Assembly (NCBI GenBank): GCA_963817905.1
Contig: CAWFPS010000003.1
Location: 310,001 to 374,000, forward strand
DNA from: VRUE01 sp963817905
GTDB taxonomy: Bacteria; Actinomycetota; Thermoleophilia; Solirubrobacterales; 70-9
Direction: 5' to 3'
DNA: 64,000 nucleotides
The notes under the pieces were generated by a model. It was not told where the DNA came from, ran no database searches, and saw only the letters and a program-made list of their open reading frames with translations. Shown here piece by piece: positions 59,353 through 64,000 of this stretch; within the stretch, counting starts at the first letter, position 1, and each line of letters opens with the position of its first letter. The translations under genes and the position numbers were made by a program.

Positions 59353-60123
59353 TTGGCTGAGTTGGAGATTCGCAACCTGCACGTGAGCGTCGAGGACAAG
59401 GAGATCCTCCGCGGTCTCGACCTCGATGTCGAGAAGGGCAAGGTCCACGCCCTGATGGGGCCCAACGGGTCCGGCAAGTCGACCCTGGCCAACGCGATCA
59501 TGGGCCACCCGGCACTCGAGGTGACCGAGGGCACGATCACCTTCAAGGGCGAGGACATGACCGAGGCCGATCCCGACGAGCGCTCCCGCGCCGGCCTCTT
59601 CATGGCCTTCCAGTACCCGGTCTCGATCCCCGGCGTCTCGGTCAGCAAGTACCTGCGGACGGTGATCAACGCCCACCGCGAAGCGCGCGGCGAGGAGCAG
59701 ATCAAGATCAAAGACTTCGCCAAGGTCGCCCAGGAGGCGATGGCGCTGGCCAATATCCCCAAAGACTTCTCCAGCCGCTACCTCAACGACGGCTTCTCCG
59801 GCGGTGAGAAGAAGCGGATGGAGCTGCTGCAGCTGGCCCTCTTGCGACCGGAGATCGCGGTCCTCGACGAGACCGACTCGGGGCTCGACATCGACGCGCT
59901 GCGCACCGTCGCCGAGGGCGTCAACCAGTTCGCCGGTCCCGACATGGGCGTGCTGATCATCACCCACTACCAGCGCATCCTGCACATGGTGAAACCGGAC
60001 TTCGTCCACGTCATGTTCGAGGGCCGGATCGTCAAGGAAGGCGGCCCGGAGCTGGTCGGCGTGCTCGAGGAGAAGGGCTACGGCTGGATCCGCGAGGAGG
60101 TCGAGGCGGGCGCGAGCGCCTAG
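59353..60123 (+). CDS. sufC: Fe-S assembly ATPase SufC
   Basis: 256 aa from TTG 59353 with GGAGTG upstream. Walker A LMGPNGSGKSTLANAIMG, YPVSIPGVSVSKYLR (SufC-specific), signature FSGGEKKRMELLQLALL, Walker B IAVLDETDSGLDIDAL, H-loop LIITHYQRILH. ATPase of the SufBCD scaffold. Placed first in the operon, apart from sufB. Confidence 0.95.
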   Translation: MAELEIRNLHVSVEDKEILRGLDLDVEKGKVHALMGPNGSGKSTLANAIMGHPALEVTEGTITFKGEDMTEADPDERSRAGLFMAFQYPVSIPGVSVSKYLRTVINAHREARGEEQIKIKDFAKVAQEAMALANIPKDFSSRYLNDGFSGGEKKRMELLQLALLRPEIAVLDETDSGLDIDALRTVAEGVNQFAGPDMGVLIITHYQRILHMVKPDFVHVMFEGRIVKEGGPELVGVLEEKGYGWIREEVEAGASA

Positions 60124-60131
60124 CCGGGAGC

Positions 60132-61397
60132 ATGGAGCCGACCACGACCAAGAGCTCCTCTCCCCCCTCGGCCTTCCCGATCGAGAAGGTCCGCGCCGCC
60201 TTTCCCGCCCTGGAGCGGGAGGTGCACGGCCAGCCGGTCGCCTACCTCGACAGCGGCGCCAGCGCCCAGCGGGTGCTGGCCTCGATCCAGGCGGTTGACC
60301 GCTACGAGCGCGCCCACCACTCCAACGTCCACCGCGGCTCGCACACGCTCTCGGCCGAGGCGACCGCGGCGTATGAGGGGGCGCGGGCGACCGTCGCCGA
60401 CCACATCGGCGCCACCGACCGCCGCGAGGTGATCTTCGTCCGCAACGCGACCGAGGCGATCAACCTGGTCGCGCGGGCCTGGGGCGACGCCAACGTCGGG
60501 CCAGGCGACCGGATCGCACTGACCGAGATGGAGCACCACTCCAACATCGTTCCCTGGCAGCAGCTGGCCGAGCGGGCCGGAGCCGAGATCGACTGGGTGC
60601 CGGTCGGCGAGGACGGGCTGCTGGACATGGAGGCCTACGCAGCGCTGCTCGAGCGCTGCCCGAAGCTCGTCGCCATCGCCCATGTCTCCAACGTCCTGGG
60701 TACCGAGAACCCGCTGGCGGAGATCTCGCGACTGGCCCACGAGGCGGGTGCACTCGTGCTCGCCGACGGCGCCCAAGCGGCGCCGAAGATGGCGCTCGAC
60801 ATGGCCGAGCTGGGCGTCGACTTCTACGCCCTGACCGGACACAAGCTCTACGCGCCGACCGGGATCGGCGCGCTCTGGGCACGGCTCGACCTGCTGCGGG
60901 CGATGCCGCCCTTCCTCGGCGGCGGCTCAATGATCCGCAAGGTGACCGTGGAAGGCACGACCTACGCCGACCCCCCCGCCCGCTTCGAGGCCGGCACACC
61001 CGCGATCGCGCAGGCGATTGGGATGGCCTCGGCGTTGCGCTGGCTCGACGGCGTCGGCATGGACGCGGTGCTCGGACACGAGCGCGAGATCACCGCCTAC
61101 GCACTGGAGCGCCTGCCCGAGGTGCCCGGCCTGCGCATCTTCGGCCCGCCGCCCGGTCCCGAGCGCATCGGCCCGGTCTCCTTCGAGCTCGACGGCGTCC
61201 ACGCCCACGACGTCTCGGAGATCCTCGACCGCCACGGCGTCGCCGTCCGCGCCGGCCACCACTGCGCCCAGCCGCTGATGGAGCGACTCGGCGTCCCCGC
61301 CACCGCCCGCGCCAGCTTCGGCGCCTACACCACCCAGGAGGAGATCGACCGCCTGGTCGAGGGCCTCCACGACGCCCGCAAGGTCTTCGGCCTCTAG
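60132..61397 (+). CDS. sufS: Cysteine desulfurase SufS
   Basis: 421 aa. VAYLDSGASAQRVLASIQAV, NVHRGSHTLSAEATAAYEGA, VFVRNATEAINLVARAWGDA, PLP Lys in FYALTGHKLYAPTGIGALWA, persulfide Cys in VAVRAGHHCAQPLMERLGVP. Mobilises sulfur from cysteine and hands it to SufU, encoded next. Type II (SufS) by the RAGHHCAQP signature. Confidence 0.95.
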   Translation: MEPTTTKSSSPPSAFPIEKVRAAFPALEREVHGQPVAYLDSGASAQRVLASIQAVDRYERAHHSNVHRGSHTLSAEATAAYEGARATVADHIGATDRREVIFVRNATEAINLVARAWGDANVGPGDRIALTEMEHHSNIVPWQQLAERAGAEIDWVPVGEDGLLDMEAYAALLERCPKLVAIAHVSNVLGTENPLAEISRLAHEAGALVLADGAQAAPKMALDMAELGVDFYALTGHKLYAPTGIGALWARLDLLRAMPPFLGGGSMIRKVTVEGTTYADPPARFEAGTPAIAQAIGMASALRWLDGVGMDAVLGHEREITAYALERLPEVPGLRIFGPPPGPERIGPVSFELDGVHAHDVSEILDRHGVAVRAGHHCAQPLMERLGVPATARASFGAYTTQEEIDRLVEGLHDARKVFGL

Positions 61398-61402
61398 ATC
61401 CA

Positions 61403-61840
61403 ATGGACGAGCTCTACCGCGACCAGATCCTCGAGCACTACAAGCGGCCGCACAACTTCGGGCGGCTGGAGCATCCCGACCTCGAGTTCGAGGACACCAA
61501 CCCGTTTTGCGGCGACGAGCAGCACGTGACGATCCGTCTCGGCGAGGACGGCAAGGTGGCCGAGATCGCCTTCGACGGCAAAGGCTGCGCGATCTCCACC
61601 GCGGCGACCTCGCTGCTCACCGACGAGCTGGCCGGCAAGACGCGCGAGGAGCTGCTGCGGCTGCCGAAGGAGTTCGTCCTCGACCTGCTCGGGATCGAGA
61701 TCTCGGCGACGCGGATGAAGTGCGCGATGCTGGGCCTCAAGATCGTCAAGAGCGCCAGCCTCGGCGAGCCGGCCGAATGGGAGGACGAGGGCGAGGTCGG
61801 CAGCCCGGGCGAAGCGGCCACCGACCTCGGCTCGAATTAG
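61403..61840 (+). CDS. sufU: SufU zinc-dependent sulfurtransferase
   Basis: 145 aa. LYRDQILEHYKRPHNFGRLE, NPFCGDEQHVTIRL (Cys1, Asp), FDGKGCAISTAATSLLTDEL (Cys2), TRMKCAMLGLKIVKSA (Cys3). The GCAIS insertion and three-Cys/Asp set are those of SufU, which takes the persulfide from SufS. ATG 61403, 5 bp after sufS. Confidence 0.94.
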   Translation: MDELYRDQILEHYKRPHNFGRLEHPDLEFEDTNPFCGDEQHVTIRLGEDGKVAEIAFDGKGCAISTAATSLLTDELAGKTREELLRLPKEFVLDLLGIEISATRMKCAMLGLKIVKSASLGEPAEWEDEGEVGSPGEAATDLGSN

Positions 61841-61844
61841 CTGT

Positions 61845-62627
61845 CTAGGACTCTTGCGCCAGCTCGATCACGGCGAAGGCGGCGCCGTGGGGGTCGGTGA
61901 GAATCGCGAAGCGGCCGACCGGGATGTCGATCGGGCCGAAGGCGACGCCGCCGCCCCTCTCCTTCGCCAGCTCGACCGTCGCGTCTGCGTCATCGACGGC
62001 GAAGTAGACCATCCAGTGCGCGGGGATCTCGTCAGGCAGGCGGCCGCTGACATCCATCATGCCGCCGATCGAGCCCTCGCCGAGCTTCCACTCGGTGTAG
62101 GTGCCCATCTCCCCCATGTCGTTGTCGGTGGAGTCCCAGCCGAAGACCTTGGCGTAGAAGGCCTTGGCCGCTCCGGGGTCACGGGTGCCCAGCTCGTTCC
62201 AGGAGATCGAGCCAGACTCGTTGACGAGGCCGGCACCGGGGAAGCTGCCGGGCTGCCAGATGCCGAAGACGGCTCCGGTCGGGTCGGCGAAGATCGCCAT
62301 CCGTCCCAGGTCCATCACATCCATCGGCTCGGCGAGCACGCTGCCGCCGGCCTCCTTCACCGCCGCCGAGGTGGCGTCGGCATCGGCGACGGAAACGTAG
62401 GTGGTCCACGCCGGAGGCTGGCCCTCCTGCATCAGCGGCATCATCCCGGCGACGTCGACCCCGTTCTTCGTCGCCCGCCGGTAGCCGCCGGTCTGCTCGA
62501 CGTTTTCCGAGGCCGGCACCTCCCAGCCGAGCAGAGCCGTGTAGAACTCGATCGAGGCCTCGATGTCCGGCGATCCCAGGTCCACCCAGTTCGGGGTGCC
62601 CGGTGCATAACTGGTCCGCTCACTCAT
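61845..62627 (-). CDS. VOC superfamily protein, two glyoxalase-like domains
   Basis: 260 aa. Domain 1: PNWVDLGSPDIEASIEFYTA, LLGWEVPASENVEQTGGYRR, VFGIWQPGSFPGA. Domain 2: SISWNELGTRDPGAAKAFYA, KVFGWDSTDNDMGEMGTYTE, FAILTDPHGAAFAVIEL. Metal and substrate unknown. Convergent with sufU (4-bp gap) and divergent from the Rieske gene, so it interrupts the suf series on the other strand. Confidence 0.9.
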   Translation of the reverse strand: MSERTSYAPGTPNWVDLGSPDIEASIEFYTALLGWEVPASENVEQTGGYRRATKNGVDVAGMMPLMQEGQPPAWTTYVSVADADATSAAVKEAGGSVLAEPMDVMDLGRMAIFADPTGAVFGIWQPGSFPGAGLVNESGSISWNELGTRDPGAAKAFYAKVFGWDSTDNDMGEMGTYTEWKLGEGSIGGMMDVSGRLPDEIPAHWMVYFAVDDADATVELAKERGGGVAFGPIDIPVGRFAILTDPHGAAFAVIELAQES

Positions 62628-62783
62628 CTCTCTCCAATCGTTTCGGCAAGTTGGAAGTCTTCGGCGATCCTCTCACTCCGGCGCCGCCGGTGGTCAAGGC
62701 CCTGTTACGGTGCGCGCCGATCGGTGCCGGGCGCGGCCGATCCGGCCTTGCCGCTAAAATCCGACAAGGCGACTAGGAATAAC

Positions 62784-63116
62784 GTGACGGACGGCACAAC
62801 CACAAGCAAGATCAAGGTCTGCCCGGCGGCGGAGTTGCCGCCTGGGACGATGCATCTGATCGAGCACGAGGGGCGCAAGATCGGCGTCTTCAACTGCGAG
62901 GGGACGCTGTACGCGATCGAGGATCGCTGCTCGCACGACAATGGCCCACTCGCCGAGGGCGAGTTCGATCCCGCCGCCTGCACCGTCGAGTGCCCCCGTC
63001 ACGGCTCCCTCTTCGACCTGAGCACCGGCAGGCCGAAGACGCTCCCAGCTTTCGCCCCGGTGCAAACGTTCCCGATAGCCATCGAGGACGACACCATCAC
63101 CCTGGAGGTCGAATAG
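62784..63116 (+). CDS. Rieske-type ferredoxin, suf-associated
   Basis: 110 aa from GTG 62784. KIGVFNCEGTLYAIEDRCSH (CxH), DNGPLAEGEFDPAACTVECP and ECPRHGSLFDLSTGRP (CxxH) bind a [2Fe-2S] cluster. Stop is 2 bp from sufB. Rieske ferredoxins are frequent members of actinobacterial suf operons and probably donate electrons for cluster assembly. Confidence 0.92.
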   Translation: MTDGTTTSKIKVCPAAELPPGTMHLIEHEGRKIGVFNCEGTLYAIEDRCSHDNGPLAEGEFDPAACTVECPRHGSLFDLSTGRPKTLPAFAPVQTFPIAIEDDTITLEVE

Positions 63117-63118
63117 GC

Positions 63119-64000
63119 ATGGCTACACCCGAGGTCGTAGCGGAGAAAGAGTCGCTCGCCGGCATCAACTCCGACTACAAGGAGAAGTTCGGCTTCCACG
63201 ATTCCGAGTCGGGCTATGCCTACAAGGCCCCCAAGGGGCTCTCGCGCGAGGTGGTCGAATCGATCTCCGACTACAAGAACGAGCCGCAGTGGATGCGTGA
63301 CTTCCGGCTCAAGGCGCTGGAGCACTTCTACTCGCGCCCAACCCCGGCCTGGGGCGGCAACCTCGGCCAGATCGACTTCGACGACATCCATTACTTCGTC
63401 CGCGCCTCGGAAAAGAACAGCCGCGACTGGAGCGAGGTGCCGGAGGACATCAAGAACACCTTCGACCGGCTCGGCATCCCCGAGGCGGAGCGCAAATTCC
63501 TCTCCGGCGTCGGCGCCCAGTACGAGTCCGAGGTCGTCTACCACCAGGTCAACGAGAAGCTCGAGGCCCAGGGCGTGATCTTCACCGACATGGACACGGC
63601 CCTGCGCGAGCACGAGGACCTGGTGCGCGAGTACTGGGCGACGATCATCCCGCCCAACGACAACAAGCTGGCGGCGCTCAACTCGGCGGTCTGGTCCGGC
63701 GGCTCCTTCGTCTACGTGCCGGCCGGGGTCAAGGTCGAGATGCCGCTGCAGGCCTACTTCCGGATCAACACCGAGAACATGGGCCAGTTCGAGCGCACCC
63801 TGATCATCTGCGAGGAGGGCGCCGACGTCCACTACATCGAGGGCTGCACGGCGCCGGTCTACTCGACCGACTCGCTGCACTCCGCGGTGGTCGAGATCTG
63901 CGCCAAGCCGAGCTCGCGGGTGCGCTACACGACCGTGCAGAACTGGTCGCAGAACGTCTTCAACCTGGTCACCAAGCGCGCCGTCGCGCACGAGAAGGCG
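63119..64000 (+). CDS. sufB: SufB scaffold protein (3' end beyond window)
   Basis: 294 codons from ATG 63119 to the edge, no stop. INSDYKEKFGFHDSESGYAY, LSREVVESISDYKNEPQWMR, FRLKALEHFYSRPTPAWGGN, SAVWSGGSFVYVPAGVKVEM, LQAYFRINTENMGQFERTLI and EGADVHYIEGCTAPVYSTDS are diagnostic SufB. Builds the Fe-S cluster with SufC and SufD; sufD is expected just past the window. Confidence 0.95.
   Translation, partial: MATPEVVAEKESLAGINSDYKEKFGFHDSESGYAYKAPKGLSREVVESISDYKNEPQWMRDFRLKALEHFYSRPTPAWGGNLGQIDFDDIHYFVRASEKNSRDWSEVPEDIKNTFDRLGIPEAERKFLSGVGAQYESEVVYHQVNEKLEAQGVIFTDMDTALREHEDLVREYWATIIPPNDNKLAALNSAVWSGGSFVYVPAGVKVEMPLQAYFRINTENMGQFERTLIICEEGADVHYIEGCTAPVYSTDSLHSAVVEICAKPSSRVRYTTVQNWSQNVFNLVTKRAVAHEKA

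Noticed and set aside
1..64000. CRISPR array
   Set aside because: No run of short direct repeats with regular spacers was seen; the repeats present are isolated palindromes.

Overview
The window is high-GC actinobacterial DNA, most likely from the Thermoleophilia/Solirubrobacterales. This is inferred from GC-rich codon use, many GTG/TTG starts, a GuaB3-type IMP dehydrogenase, a CysO-CysM-Mec sulfur pathway and a c-di-AMP riboswitch ahead of an M23 peptidase. Genes are dense, often overlap by 1-4 bp and mostly sit in housekeeping operons. I see no rRNA, tRNA, CRISPR or phage structural gene.

Layout. 1-7 kb: a partial glycosyltransferase, a DrrAB-like ABC exporter and a broken glycoside hydrolase. 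6.9-20 kb (minus): a long operon-like run from rplM-rpsI through glmM, glmS, acpS, nnr, CBS, alr, cca and infA, ending in a PqqD / HPr-kinase-like / GT2 / nucleotidyltransferase module. 20-32 kb: riboswitch and M23 peptidase, a GxGD membrane protein, guaA, guaB3, PfkB kinase, DD-carboxypeptidase, LysM, pyrF, HU, tldE/tldD. 32-37 kb: CDF transporter, rdgB, rph, a PIN/RHH toxin-antitoxin pair and a Flp pilin. 36-44 kb (plus): GT4, nadB, hyuA/hyuB, DUF1802. 44-50.6 kb: Mec, secreted proteins, cysM, cysO and moeZ (cysteine synthesis by a protein-bound thiocarboxylate). 50.6-55.4 kb: a 4.77-kb IS1-family transposon with passenger genes, including a DUF262-DUF1524 (GmrSD-like) protein. 55.4-64 kb: htpX, an AbiEi/DUF559 fusion, an MFS exporter and an Rrf2-regulated suf operon running off the end.

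Two signals cut across the annotation. First, the window is littered with long perfect inverted repeats of about 43-150 bp in several families. Some lie between genes; others are inserted in frame inside ORFs (GT4, rpsI, a membrane protein, tldE, hyuB), like Rickettsia palindromic elements. Two families keep fixed inner boxes or cores while the arms change, and one shows a compensatory base-pair change. Second, a cargo-carrying IS1 transposon with 21-bp terminal inverted repeats and an 8-bp target duplication has landed in a palindrome just upstream of the moeZ -10 box.

Single-base frameshifts break many conserved genes between about 3.3 and 23 kb but almost none after that, which looks more like local sequence error than decay. 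Coordinates of the broken genes are approximate at the breaks.
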